Of a stretch of 64,000 bases of DNA, positions 55,701 through 63,546 are shown piece by piece; within the stretch, counting starts at the first letter, position 1; the number at the start of each line of letters is the position of its first letter. The notes under the pieces are model-generated. The model saw only the letters and a program-made list of their open reading frames with translations, was not told where the DNA came from and did no database searches. The stretch lies in contig CAVYXQ010000028.1 in NCBI GenBank assembly GCA_963772555.1, positions 73,865 through 137,864 on the forward strand, in the 5' to 3' direction. The position numbers were made by a program, and so were the translations under genes. This stretch comes from Roseiarcus sp963772555 (GTDB lineage Bacteria; Pseudomonadota; Alphaproteobacteria; Rhizobiales; Beijerinckiaceae).

Positions 55701-56922
55701 GGACGGGACTGCGCGGGTGTGGGATGCGGAGACCGGGGCGCCGATCGGCAAGCCTATGCCGCACGATGGCAAGGTCCTTGACGCAGCGTTCAGCCCCGAC
55801 GGCAAGCGGGTCGTGACCGCGTCCGAGGACAAGACGGTGCGGTTATGGGATGCCGCGTCGGGGGTGCAAATTGGCAAGCCGTTGCCGCACGAGAGCATCG
55901 TCTACCAGGCGATGTTCAGCCCGGATAGCGCGCAGATGATGACAAGGTCCGGCAACGTCGCTCGCATCTGGGATGCGGCGACGGGGGCCCCGATCGGCAA
56001 ACCCATGCAACACGATGGCCCTCTCTACAGTGCGAAATTTAGTCCCGACGGCCGGCGGATCGTGACCGCCTCATCCGACAAGACCGCGCGGCTTTGGGAT
56101 GCGGCGACCGGGGCGCCAATCGGCCAGCCGGTGCATCACGAGGCCGTGATCGTCTACGCGGCTTTCAGCCCCGACGGCAACCGGATCGTGACAGCGTCCG
56201 CCGACAAAACCGCGCAAGTATGGGATGCTGCGACTGGAGCGCCAATCGGCCAGCCGGTGCATCACGAGGCCGTGATCGCCTACGCGGCTTTCAGCCCCGA
56301 CGGCAACCAGATCTTGACCGCCTCGGCCGACAGAACCGCGCGGCTGTGGGACGCGGAGACCGGCGCGCCGATCGGCAGCCCCATGCTGCATGATGACGCC
56401 GTGATCTACGCGGAGTTTTTCGCCGACGGCAAGCGGATCGTGACGATCTCCGCCGACAAAACTGCGCGGGTGTGGGATGCGGCGACGGGTGCGCCGATCG
56501 GCAAGCCCTTGCGGGGCGAGGCCGAAGCGTGGAGCCTAGACGGCACGCGGATCGTAACCGCGTCCGGCGACAACACCGCTCAGGTCTGGGATGCGGCGAC
56601 AGCTACGCCGATCGGCCAACCCTTCCAGCTCGGCGCTCACGTCAACAGCGCGGCGTCAAGTCCCGACGGCCATGAGGTCGTAACCGTGTCCGAAGACAAG
56701 ATGGCGCGAGTGTGGATTGCGCCGCCGGTGGCGCCCGACATTGTCGCGGCCGGGTGCGAGATGCTCGGCCGCAACCAAGGCATCGCCGATCTATCGACGC
56801 GCTACGGCGTCGACGTCAAAGACCCGATCTGCACCCCCGGCGAGCCAGCGCCCGACCCCGCACGGATGATCGACCGCTTACCCCACGCCAAAGCCGCCGG
56901 CCGCGAGCCGGGCCTCAACTGA
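52786..56922 (+). CDS. nSTAND1 ATPase with membrane helix and sixteen WD40 repeats
   Basis: A 1378-residue NLR-like protein. The nSTAND1 NTPase covers about 10-420: NPFPGLRPFREDEEYLFFGRE, Walker A GTSGSGKSS (55-63), Walker B LLVVVDQFEELF (Asp at 156), and the winged-helix region with the ISHESLMRVW motif (about 395-405). Coiled-coil Glu/Arg/Ala-rich segments flank a hydrophobic helix (about 519-545: AAVVSFAAFVVALIFAGAAGWALW). Sixteen WD40 repeats of about 42 residues (about 658-1315) form two propellers. STAND proteins oligomerise upon ligand binding. The start is GTG, coupled to the TIR gene. Confidence 0.93.
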   Translation: MNDAAPLVASVARTNPFPGLRPFREDEEYLFFGRENQVDAMVDKLAASRFLAVVGTSGSGKSSLVNCGLRPALRQGLMARAGAAWRMAQFRPGADPIGAMARALAEDGVLFARDAAAGLPLAEIVETTLRMSKAGLIDIFEQARLDEGVNLLVVVDQFEELFRYRQSGAAGRDDQRIGEDAAAFVNLLLEVKQQATCPIFVVLTMRSDFLGDCAQFPGLAEAINAGLYLVPRLTRDERRAAIEGPVRVGGAEIAPVLLTRLVNDVGDNPDQLSILQHALNRTWARWQDDGDKGPLDLQHYDAIGTMARALDQHAEQAYAELGGPRSQQVCERLFKALTDKATDPRGVRRPTNLRDLCALTDATEAEITAVIDVFRDPSRSFLMPAAGEALRPETVIDISHESLMRVWRQLDQWAGEEAQAAQIYRRLAESAAAYATGAASLWRDPELQLALDWRTNYHPNETWGSRYHREFASAMDFLAQSREAREVERAERQQQRQRELAAEQEKAKAQARHARSMRQAAVVSFAAFVVALIFAGAAGWALWSARQAQRIASNEAIVARENEARARAAEAVAQESAARARESEALARQSAARALTSESRALTARSEAASSDGHDTDAIKLALAAWPRSATDERPELSETIRALEQALAGPLEVSPPLQHEGAVMSAWFSPDGKRVVTASKDKTARMWDASTGAPIGEPMQHDDAVYSATFSPDGKRVVTASEDKTAQVWDAATGARISQPMHHDGIVYSAMFSADGKRIVTASDDKTARVWDAATGASIGPPLKHDDAVISAAFSPDGKRVVTASADKTAQMWDAETGAPIGQPMRHDLGVNSAAFSADGKRIVTASDDKTARVWDAATSAPIGLPMHHDDIVNSAAFSADGKRIVTASDDKTARVWDAATGAPIGKPLQHDDAVESASFSSDGARVVTASDNSTARIWSTPPIGRPLQHDGDVNSAAFSRDGKRIVTTSEDGTARVWDAETGAPIGKPMPHDGKVLDAAFSPDGKRVVTASEDKTVRLWDAASGVQIGKPLPHESIVYQAMFSPDSAQMMTRSGNVARIWDAATGAPIGKPMQHDGPLYSAKFSPDGRRIVTASSDKTARLWDAATGAPIGQPVHHEAVIVYAAFSPDGNRIVTASADKTAQVWDAATGAPIGQPVHHEAVIAYAAFSPDGNQILTASADRTARLWDAETGAPIGSPMLHDDAVIYAEFFADGKRIVTISADKTARVWDAATGAPIGKPLRGEAEAWSLDGTRIVTASGDNTAQVWDAATATPIGQPFQLGAHVNSAASSPDGHEVVTVSEDKMARVWIAPPVAPDIVAAGCEMLGRNQGIADLSTRYGVDVKDPICTPGEPAPDPARMIDRLPHAKAAGREPGLN
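54757..56730 (+). repeat. Tandem DNA repeat of WD40 units (about 126 bp x 16)
   Basis: Units of about 126 bases encode [M/L]xHDDAVxSAAFSPDGKRxVTAS-DKTARVWDAATGAPIGxP. Units 5 and 6, and 11 to 13, are near identical at the DNA level, indicating recent duplication. Units 7, 10 and 15 are shortened or degenerate. Confidence 0.85.
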
Positions 56923-57035
56923 GGGCTGACGCTGTCATCTGCCGCGAGGACGGGTCATATCGGTGCGGCGGCGACGCCCCGGTCCGATACAGTCTTGCTC
57001 AACTGCAAGCGGGAGCCCGTCGACGCCTCCGCCCC

Positions 57036-57785
57036 TCACCCGCCGCTTGCCTCGGTCACCTCCGGCGGCACACGGCCGCGCGTGAGCGTGAGCTTGCCGC
57101 CCTGCAAGCGCCAGACGGCCCGCTCGACGCGCGTCGAGCCCTTGGCGTCGATCTTGTAGTCGACGACGAGCGCGGTCTTGTCGGTCGGATCGAAGAACCA
57201 GCTTCCTCGCACGACAATCGCCTTGCTCGCGTCCCCGGTCACGCCCTCGTCGGAGGCGCCTAGCACGACCCCCGGCTTCGGCTTGAGATCGATGAGCGCG
57301 CCGGCGTGGAAGGCGAACAAGTCGAGCACCGACGATGAATAGCCCTGGCCCATCCAGCCGCTCTCGATCGCCATTGCGTCGTCGCCGGCAATCTCGATTG
57401 GCCACACGTCCATGACGGCGCCGAACGACCCGAGCTGTGTGAATTCGTGAAATTTCGCGACGGCCTTGAGGCCGCCGCCGATGCGCTGGATCACGTAGGC
57501 GGAAAGCCTCGCCCCGCAAGCGTGACAGCCCTCGCCCGGCTCGCCCCACTGAACGAGCAGCACGTCGGCGCTCGCGTAGCGCAGCGCTTTGATGGGATAG
57601 ACGCAGTCGTCGCCCGTGCCGGTGAAATCCGCCTTGCCGAACACGGTCGCGACCTCAGAGGCAAGCAACGAGTCGGCGCGGACGTCGTTCTTCGCCGCCG
57701 CGCACAGCGCCGCAGCCGCCTCGGCCCGCGCCGGATGGGCGAGAAAGAGCAAGCTTGCGAGAAGGAGAAGGCGCTTCATGACCAT
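57036..57785 (-). CDS. Exported hypothetical protein, 249 aa
   Basis: An exported protein of unknown function. The signal peptide is MVMKRLLLLASLLFLAHPARA. The mature part begins with a Cys-containing segment (ALCAAAKNDV) and has a CHAC pair (GEGCHACGARLSAYVIQ) reminiscent of redox or metal sites, followed by beta-rich sequence with many Gly/Asp (GASDEGVTGDASKAIVVRGSWFFDPTDKTALVVDYK). The start at 57785 or 57779 is uncertain; AAGAAAG lies upstream of 57785. It is downstream of the STAND gene but on the other strand. No family was recognised. Confidence 0.7.
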   Translation of the reverse strand: MVMKRLLLLASLLFLAHPARAEAAAALCAAAKNDVRADSLLASEVATVFGKADFTGTGDDCVYPIKALRYASADVLLVQWGEPGEGCHACGARLSAYVIQRIGGGLKAVAKFHEFTQLGSFGAVMDVWPIEIAGDDAMAIESGWMGQGYSSSVLDLFAFHAGALIDLKPKPGVVLGASDEGVTGDASKAIVVRGSWFFDPTDKTALVVDYKIDAKGSTRVERAVWRLQGGKLTLTRGRVPPEVTEASGG

Positions 57786-58022
57786 GGCGGCGCTTTCTTG
57801 GACGGGCGCACGGAGGGTCTTAGCAAGCTGCCGATGAACGGCCAATGGCCTCCTCGGGTTGGTCGTGTCTCAGTTGGAAAGCCGCCCTTGAGCCCCCTTC
57901 CCGAGTGTGCTCTTCGCGGTCACGCGGGAAAGATCATCGGTTTCCTCGCCCGTCGCCATGCGCAAGACTTTGACGACGTTTGCCGATCCCGTCGGCGGGG
58001 CGCTTCTCGCCTTCAGGAGCCT

Positions 58023-58202
58023 CTAGGCACGCTTTGGCCCTCCCGCCAAGCTTTGACGCTCGGACGACGCAAACTGCTCAGCATCTTCCTTCGATTTGAA
58101 GTCGCGAACCACAGACAGGCCGCCGCCGACGCTCACTGTAACGCGATAGACGGTGACGCCATTGTCATCTTGCCTCGGCCTGATTTCCACACCCCAAGGC
58201 AT
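58023..58202 (-). CDS. Small hypothetical protein, 59 aa
   Basis: MPWGVEIRPRQDDNGVTVYR followed by a beta-strand and a helix (FKSKEDAEQFASSERQSLAG), which looks like a single small alpha/beta domain. The start at 58202 is favoured over the frame from 58274 because AGGAG lies 6 bases upstream. Function unknown. Confidence 0.55.
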   Translation of the reverse strand: MPWGVEIRPRQDDNGVTVYRVTVSVGGGLSVVRDFKSKEDAEQFASSERQSLAGGPKRA

Positions 58203-58374
58203 CGGCGTCTCCTGCTTTCCGCTGAGCGTGGCATAGGACATCGGAGCGGCGCGAGCGCACGTCAAGAGGGCCAAATTTCAGACTGAGACACCGCTCTCGG
58301 GTTCGTCGGCCCACCAGACGCAGGCTGGGCCGCCCTCCAGCGTAAGGCGTTCCCAGGATCGACGCCTACGGGTG

Positions 58375-58947
58375 TTATCCGCCTTTCAAAGCCCCGGCGC
58401 CGGTGCCGATCGCTTTGATGAACGCCGCGAGCCGCATCAGCCCTTCCGGCCACGGCCCGTGGCCGCTGGCCGCGTCCAGGCCGCCGGCCTCGCCGGCGTC
58501 GATGAGCTCCGCGCCCCAGTCGGCGGCGAGCGCGACGACCGCGTCATAGGCCCCTCGAGGATCGTTGCGGCTCACGACCGCGACGCTCGGCCAGGGCAGG
58601 CGCGCGCGGGCGAGGCTCCAGCCGTCGCCCGCGAGTCCTCCGAGGCTTTGCTGGTCCGGCGGGGCGACCAGGAAGGCGCCGCGGACGTCGGCGGACTTGA
58701 GCGCGTGCGCCGCCTCGGCGATCGCCGCCGCGCCGGTCCCGTGGCCGACGAAGAGGGCGGGCCTTCTCGCCTCGCGGGCGGCCCCGTCGATCGCCTCGGT
58801 CCAGGCCTCGCGTCGCCTGTCGGCGGGGTCGGCCGGATGGACCAGGCGCGCGGTCGAAAGTTTCGCCTGCCATCGGCTCGGCCAGTCGCATTCGGCGAGG
58901 CCGCCGAGGCGGGGCACGATGAGGAGATCGAAATCGGAGGCGCGCAC
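58375..58947 (-). CDS. RBBP9/YdeN family alpha/beta hydrolase-like protein lacking the catalytic Ser
   Basis: A 190-residue protein of the RBBP9/YdeN group of serine hydrolases. The N-terminus VRASDFDLLIVPRLGGLAECDWPSRWQAKLSTARLV and the C-terminal GHGPWPEGLMRLAAFI are family features. In the nucleophile elbow, usually GHSxG, this protein has GHGTG (ALFVGHGTGAAA), so the Ser is replaced by Gly. It may be catalytically dead or use another residue. The GTG start at 58947 is chosen for fit to the family start. It is next to a TetR gene on the same strand. Confidence 0.75.
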   Translation of the reverse strand: MRASDFDLLIVPRLGGLAECDWPSRWQAKLSTARLVHPADPADRRREAWTEAIDGAAREARRPALFVGHGTGAAAIAEAAHALKSADVRGAFLVAPPDQQSLGGLAGDGWSLARARLPWPSVAVVSRNDPRGAYDAVVALAADWGAELIDAGEAGGLDAASGHGPWPEGLMRLAAFIKAIGTGAGALKGG

Positions 58948-59080
58948 CGGACGAGCGTAGCATGGCCGACCAGGCGGCAGGAAAGGGTCTCGCCGGGACC
59001 GAACCGACGCGCCGTCTCCCGGTGCCGGCAACCCGAAGCCAAACGACTGAGCCTGTTTATTTATACCTAAATAAACTGTG

Positions 59081-59806
59081 TTAAATCGATGAAATGTTGC
59101 GCTTTTGGACACTCAGGCCTTTGAAATTCCTTTGCCGCCCTCGATTCTGCACCGGGGCCGGTCCCTCGCCCTCAGCCGGAGCGGGCGCCGCCGCCACGCC
59201 GCCAAGGATCGTCTCGATCACCTGGCGCTTGGCGCGCTCGAAGGCCGCGTCGTCGAGCGGCCGGCCGCCGTTCAACGTCGCCATCTCGTGCGCAGCGTTG
59301 GCGTATTGCTGGGTCGTCGCCCAGATCATGTAGAAAAGCACTTTCGGCTCGATCGGCTTCAGTTTGCCCGCCGCGATCCAGCGCCTGACCGCCTTCTCGC
59401 GCGCGGCGACCCATTGGTTCAAGGTGGTGTCGAGGAAGTCCTGGATGATCGGCGCGCCGCGCATGATCTCGGCCGACCAGATGCGCGAGGCGAGCGGCAT
59501 CTCGCGCGCCAGATCCATCTTAGCCCCGACATAGGCCGAGAGCGCCTCGGCCGGGTCCTCGCTGGTGTCGAACGACGAGGCGGCGGCGAGCCAGGCGGTT
59601 AGCACGCGTTCGACGACGGCGCGGTAGAGTCCCTCCTTGGTGGCGAAGTAATAGTGCAGGTTCGCCTTCGGCACCCCGGCGCGCCGCGCGATCGCCGCCG
59701 TCGTCGCTCCGGCGAAACCCTGTTCGGCGAAGACGATCTCGGCCGCCTCGAGCAGCGCCCGCTCATTCTCCGCCCGGATGGTCGGCCTGATCCTCAGTTG
59801 CGCCAT
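59081..59806 (-). CDS. RutR-like TetR family regulator
   Basis: A 241-residue TetR regulator. The HTH covers about 15-58 (LLEAAEIVFAEQGFAGATTAAIARRAGVPKANLHYYFATKEGLYRAVV). The C-terminal domain (about 85-205) is of the YcdC/RutR type (MPLASRIWSAEIMRGAPIIQDFL...KVLFYMIWATTQQYAN). In E. coli, RutR senses uracil and controls pyrimidine degradation. It is divergent from the pyrimidine-catabolic operon, with a matching operator between them, so it most likely represses that operon. Confidence 0.93.
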   Translation of the reverse strand: MAQLRIRPTIRAENERALLEAAEIVFAEQGFAGATTAAIARRAGVPKANLHYYFATKEGLYRAVVERVLTAWLAAASSFDTSEDPAEALSAYVGAKMDLAREMPLASRIWSAEIMRGAPIIQDFLDTTLNQWVAAREKAVRRWIAAGKLKPIEPKVLFYMIWATTQQYANAAHEMATLNGGRPLDDAAFERAKRQVIETILGGVAAAPAPAEGEGPAPVQNRGRQRNFKGLSVQKRNISSI

Positions 59807-59905
59807 CCGCTCCCTCGCCGGCGACAGGCCCCTGTCCGCCGCGACGCCCTGCCGACATTGCCGCCAGGCGCCGAAACGATGGGCTTTTTGCCGAAGGTTA
59901 CGTCA

Positions 59906-59923
59906 TTTGACCGTTCGGTCAAA
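59906..59923. promoter_or_regulatory. Probable RutR-like operator
   Basis: TTTGACCG-TT-CGGTCAAA is a perfect 8+2+8 inverted repeat. It resembles the RutR consensus TTGACCAnnTGGTCAA. It sits 39 bases before the amidohydrolase start and 99 bases before the divergent regulator gene, so it can control both. Confidence 0.8.
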
Positions 59924-59962
59924 CTTAGAATAGCGTTCATCAATTCCGAGCGGAGTTGATGA

Positions 59963-61210
59963 ATGGCCGACCTTTCCAACGTGCGGATCAACGGAGGCAA
60001 ACTCTGGGATTCGCTGATGGAGATGGCGAAGCTCGGCGCGACGGCAAAGGGCGGCTGCAAGCGCCTGACGCTGACCGACCTCGACCGGGACGCCCGCCTG
60101 CTCTTCCGCCGCTGGTGCGAGGACGCCGGGTTGACCGTCAAGATCGACGAGATGGGCAATATGTTCGCGCACCGCGCGGGCGAGGACGAGACGCTCGCGC
60201 CGGTCATGGTGGGCAGCCATCTCGACACCCAGCCGACGGGCGGCAAGTTCGACGGCGCGCTCGGCGTTCTCGGCGCGCTCGAGGTCGTGCGCTCGCTGAA
60301 CGATCTCAAGATCAGGACGCGGCATCCGATCGAGGTCGCCAACTGGACCAACGAGGAAGGCTCGCGCTACGCGCCGGCGATGATCTCCTCAGGCGTCTTC
60401 GCCGGCGTTTTCTCCAAGGACTTCGCCTATTCCCGGCTCGACAGCGAGGGCAAGCCGCTCGGCGAGGAGCTCAAGCGCATTGGCTTTAAGGGCGACGAAC
60501 CGGTCGGCGGCCGCCCGGTGCACGCCTTCTTCGAACTGCACATCGAGCAGGGGCCGATCCTGGAAGACGAATCGATCGACGTCGGCGTCGTCACCCACGG
60601 CCAGGGCCAGCGCTGGTATGAAATCCGCCTGACCGGCTTCGAGAGCCACGCCGGCTCGACGCCGATGCCGCGCCGCAAGGACGCGCTTCTGGGCGCGGCG
60701 CGCATCGTCGAGCTGGTCAACTGCATCGGCCTCGCCAAGGCGCCGCTCGGCGTCTCGACCGTCGGCATGCTGAACCCCTATCCCAATTCGCGCAACGTCA
60801 TTCCCGGCGAAGTCTTCATGACCTGCGAGTTCCGCCATCCGGACGACGAGACCTTGCGCGACATGGACAAGGCGCTCCGCGAGGGCGTCGAGGCGATCGC
60901 GAAGACGATCGGCCTCGCCTACGACCTCAAGCAGGTCTTCTACTACGCGCCGGTCGCATTCGACCCCGGCTGCGTCGATGCGGTCCGGCGGGCGGCCGAG
61001 CGCTTCGGCTATTCGCATCGCGACATCGTCTCGGGCGCCGGCCACGACGCCTGTTATCTGGCTCGGGTCGCCCCCACCTCGATGGTCTTCACGCCATGCG
61101 TCGACGGCATCAGCCACAACGAGAGCGAAGACATCAAGCCGGAATGGTCGACCGCGGGCGCCAACGTTTTGATGCACGCGGTGCTCGAAAAAGCCGAAAT
61201 CGTAGCGTGA
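59963..61210 (+). CDS. M20 family Zn-amidohydrolase (N-carbamoyl-beta-alanine/hydantoinase type)
   Basis: A 415-residue amidase that removes the carbamoyl group from N-carbamoyl-beta-alanine or a related N-carbamoyl amino acid, the last step of reductive pyrimidine breakdown. Metal-ligand motifs: VGSHLDTQPTGGKFDGALGVLG (HxD and D), ANWTNEEGSRY (EE), ELHIEQGP and the C-terminal SHNESEDI. The dimerisation lid is about 215-330 (GFESHAGSTPMPRRKDA). It is first in the operon behind a RutR-like operator and is followed by dihydropyrimidinase after 56 bases. Confidence 0.93.
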   Translation: MADLSNVRINGGKLWDSLMEMAKLGATAKGGCKRLTLTDLDRDARLLFRRWCEDAGLTVKIDEMGNMFAHRAGEDETLAPVMVGSHLDTQPTGGKFDGALGVLGALEVVRSLNDLKIRTRHPIEVANWTNEEGSRYAPAMISSGVFAGVFSKDFAYSRLDSEGKPLGEELKRIGFKGDEPVGGRPVHAFFELHIEQGPILEDESIDVGVVTHGQGQRWYEIRLTGFESHAGSTPMPRRKDALLGAARIVELVNCIGLAKAPLGVSTVGMLNPYPNSRNVIPGEVFMTCEFRHPDDETLRDMDKALREGVEAIAKTIGLAYDLKQVFYYAPVAFDPGCVDAVRRAAERFGYSHRDIVSGAGHDACYLARVAPTSMVFTPCVDGISHNESEDIKPEWSTAGANVLMHAVLEKAEIVA

Positions 61211-61266
61211 TGGAACGCCGCGGAGCCGAGAAAACCCGGCCGCGCCAACATCGAGGGGAGTGCTGA

Positions 61267-62694
61267 ATGTCGCTCGTCATCAAAGGCGGAACGATCGTCA
61301 CCGCCGACCGGACCTACAAGGCCGATGTGCTGGTCGAGGGCGAGAGGATCAAGGCGATCGGCGAAGGGCTCAAGGGCGACACTTCGCTCGACGCCGCCGA
61401 CTGTTTCGTCATGCCGGGCGGCGTCGACCCACACACTCACCTCGACATGCCGTTCATGGGAACCAATTCCGCCGATAATTATGAAAGCGGCACCAAGGCC
61501 GCGCTTTCCGGCGGAACGACGATGGTCGTCGATTTCTGCATCCCGAACCGCAACCAGCCGCTGATGGAGGCCTTCGCCGACTGGGACAAGCGCTCGAAGG
61601 AGGCGGTGGCCGACTATTCCTACCACATGTGCATCACCTACTGGAACGACGACGTGCGCGAGGACATGGCCAAGGTCGTGAACGCCGGGGTCACGACTTT
61701 CAAGCACTTCATGGCCTACAAGGGCGCGCTGATGGTCAACGACGAGGAGATGTTCGCCTCGTTCGTGCGCTGCGCCGAACTGGGCGCCATGCCGCTCGTC
61801 CACGCCGAGAACGGCGAAGTCGTCGCCGCATTGCAGCAGCACTATCTGAAGAAGGGCGTCACCGGCCCCGAGGGGCACGCGCTCTCGCGTCCGCCGGACG
61901 TCGAGGGCGAGGCGGCCAACCGCGCCATCATGCTCGCCGATCAGGCCGGCGTGCCGCTCTATGTCGTCCACACCTCCTGCATCCAGGCGCACGAGGCGAT
62001 CGCACGGGCGCGGGCGCTCGGCAAGCGCGTCTACGGCGAGCCGCTGATCCAGCACCTGGTGCTCGACGAGAGCGAGTACTACAGCAAGGATTGGAAGCAC
62101 GCCGCGCGCCGCGTGATGTCGCCGCCGTTCCGCGACAAGATCCATCAGGACGACCTCTGGAACGGCCTGCGCGCCGGCTCGCTGCAGGTCGTCGCCACTG
62201 ACCACTGCGCCTTCACCACCAAGCAGAAGGAGTTTGGCCTCGGCGACTTCACCAAGATTCCGAACGGCACCGGCGAACTCGAGGACCGCATGCCGGTCTT
62301 GTGGACTTACGGCGTCGAAACGGGGCGGCTGACGCCGAACGAATTCGTTGCGGTGACCTCGACCAATAGCGCGAGAATCCTTAACATGTATCCGCGCAAA
62401 GGCGCGATCCTGCCGGGCGCGGACGCCGACATTGCCGTGTGGGACCCGAAAGCCAACAAGACCATCTCCGCCAGGACGCAAATGTCGGTGATCGACTACA
62501 ACGTGTTCGAGGGAACGAAAGTGACCGGGCTTCCCCGCTACACTCTCTCGCGCGGCGAGGTCGTGTTCCGCGACGGCACTGTCCAGGCCGAGCTCGGGCG
62601 GGGAAAGTTCATCCGGCGCGAGCCATTTCCGGCGGATGCGCGGGCGCTCAAACGCTACAAAGAATTCACCGACGTCGCGGGCGTCGCGCGGTAG
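61267..62694 (+). CDS. hydA: Dihydropyrimidinase (hydantoinase)
   Basis: A 475-residue D-hydantoinase/dihydropyrimidinase opening the dihydrouracil/dihydrothymine ring. The amidohydrolase metal site reads DPHTHLDMPF, the carboxylated Lys in TFKHFMAYKGA, VHAENGEVVAAL, VHTSCIQAHEAI and the Asp in ATDHCAFTTKQK. A GAGGGGAGTGCTGA ribosome-binding stretch precedes the ATG. The product feeds the amidohydrolase upstream. The dehydrogenase of the first step is not in the window. Confidence 0.95.
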   Translation: MSLVIKGGTIVTADRTYKADVLVEGERIKAIGEGLKGDTSLDAADCFVMPGGVDPHTHLDMPFMGTNSADNYESGTKAALSGGTTMVVDFCIPNRNQPLMEAFADWDKRSKEAVADYSYHMCITYWNDDVREDMAKVVNAGVTTFKHFMAYKGALMVNDEEMFASFVRCAELGAMPLVHAENGEVVAALQQHYLKKGVTGPEGHALSRPPDVEGEAANRAIMLADQAGVPLYVVHTSCIQAHEAIARARALGKRVYGEPLIQHLVLDESEYYSKDWKHAARRVMSPPFRDKIHQDDLWNGLRAGSLQVVATDHCAFTTKQKEFGLGDFTKIPNGTGELEDRMPVLWTYGVETGRLTPNEFVAVTSTNSARILNMYPRKGAILPGADADIAVWDPKANKTISARTQMSVIDYNVFEGTKVTGLPRYTLSRGEVVFRDGTVQAELGRGKFIRREPFPADARALKRYKEFTDVAGVAR

Positions 62695-62700
62695 CGAGGC

Positions 62701-63546
62701 ATGTCGGTTATGGGCGTAGCGTCGGTTTCCTCGCCTGTGCCGGGCGACGTCGCCAGGACGCCGCCCGCGAAGCCGGCGATCGACATCAGCGACGTTTCGT
62801 TGCGCTTCGATACGCATGACGGGCCGGTGCAGGCGCTCATGAACGTCGATCTGAAGGTCGCGCGCGGCGAGTTCGTCTCCTTCATCGGCCCCTCCGGCTG
62901 CGGCAAGACGACACTCCTGCGCGCCGTCGCCGATCTCGAGACGCCGACGGGCGGCGTCATCCAGGTCAACGGCATGAGCTCGCAGGCGGCGCGCCTGAAT
63001 CGCGCCTACGGGTATGTCTTCCAGGCGCCGGCTCTCTATCCGTGGCGGACGGTTAAGCGCAACATCGCCCTGCCGCTCGAGATCATGGGGTTCGATAGGG
63101 CCGAGCGCGAGGCCCGCGTCGCCAAGGGACTGGCGCTCGTCAATCTCTCGGGCTTCGGCAACAAGTTCCCCTGGCAGTTGTCCGGCGGCATGCAACAGCG
63201 CGCGTCGATCGCGCGCGCGCTCTCCTTCGACCCCGATCTCCTACTCATGGACGAGCCGTTCGGCGCGCTCGACGAGATTGTTCGCGACATGCTGAATCAG
63301 CAGCTCCTGCGGCTGTGGGAGGTGACCGGCAAGACGGTGCTCTTCGTCACCCATTCGATCCCGGAGGCGGTGTTCCTGTCGACGCATATCGTCGTCATGT
63401 CGCCGAGGCCCGGCCGAATTTACGATGTGATCGAATGCAACTTCCCACGCGACCGGACGCTCGAAATCCGCGAGACCTCCGAATTCATGACGATCGCCAA
63501 CCGCGTCCGGCGCGGCCTGCGCGAGGGGCATTCGTATGACGGGTAG
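62701..63546 (+). CDS. ABC transporter ATP-binding protein (SsuB/TauB-like)
   Basis: A 281-residue ATPase. Walker A is GPSGCGKTT (about 62-70), the Q-loop FQAPALYPWRTV, the signature LSGGMQQRASIARAL, Walker B LLLMDEPFGALDEI and the H-loop VTHSIPEAV. It belongs to the nitrate/sulfonate/taurine (NitT/TauT) import group, as do the ABC importers commonly associated with dihydropyrimidinase. Substrate is probably a pyrimidine or hydantoin precursor. A permease gene should follow but is not recognisable. Confidence 0.92.
   Translation: MSVMGVASVSSPVPGDVARTPPAKPAIDISDVSLRFDTHDGPVQALMNVDLKVARGEFVSFIGPSGCGKTTLLRAVADLETPTGGVIQVNGMSSQAARLNRAYGYVFQAPALYPWRTVKRNIALPLEIMGFDRAEREARVAKGLALVNLSGFGNKFPWQLSGGMQQRASIARALSFDPDLLLMDEPFGALDEIVRDMLNQQLLRLWEVTGKTVLFVTHSIPEAVFLSTHIVVMSPRPGRIYDVIECNFPRDRTLEIRETSEFMTIANRVRRGLREGHSYDG

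Noticed and set aside
61054..63195. 713-residue minus-strand open frame over the dihydropyrimidinase
   Set aside because: Opposite strand of hydA and the ABC ATPase, both with complete catalytic motifs.
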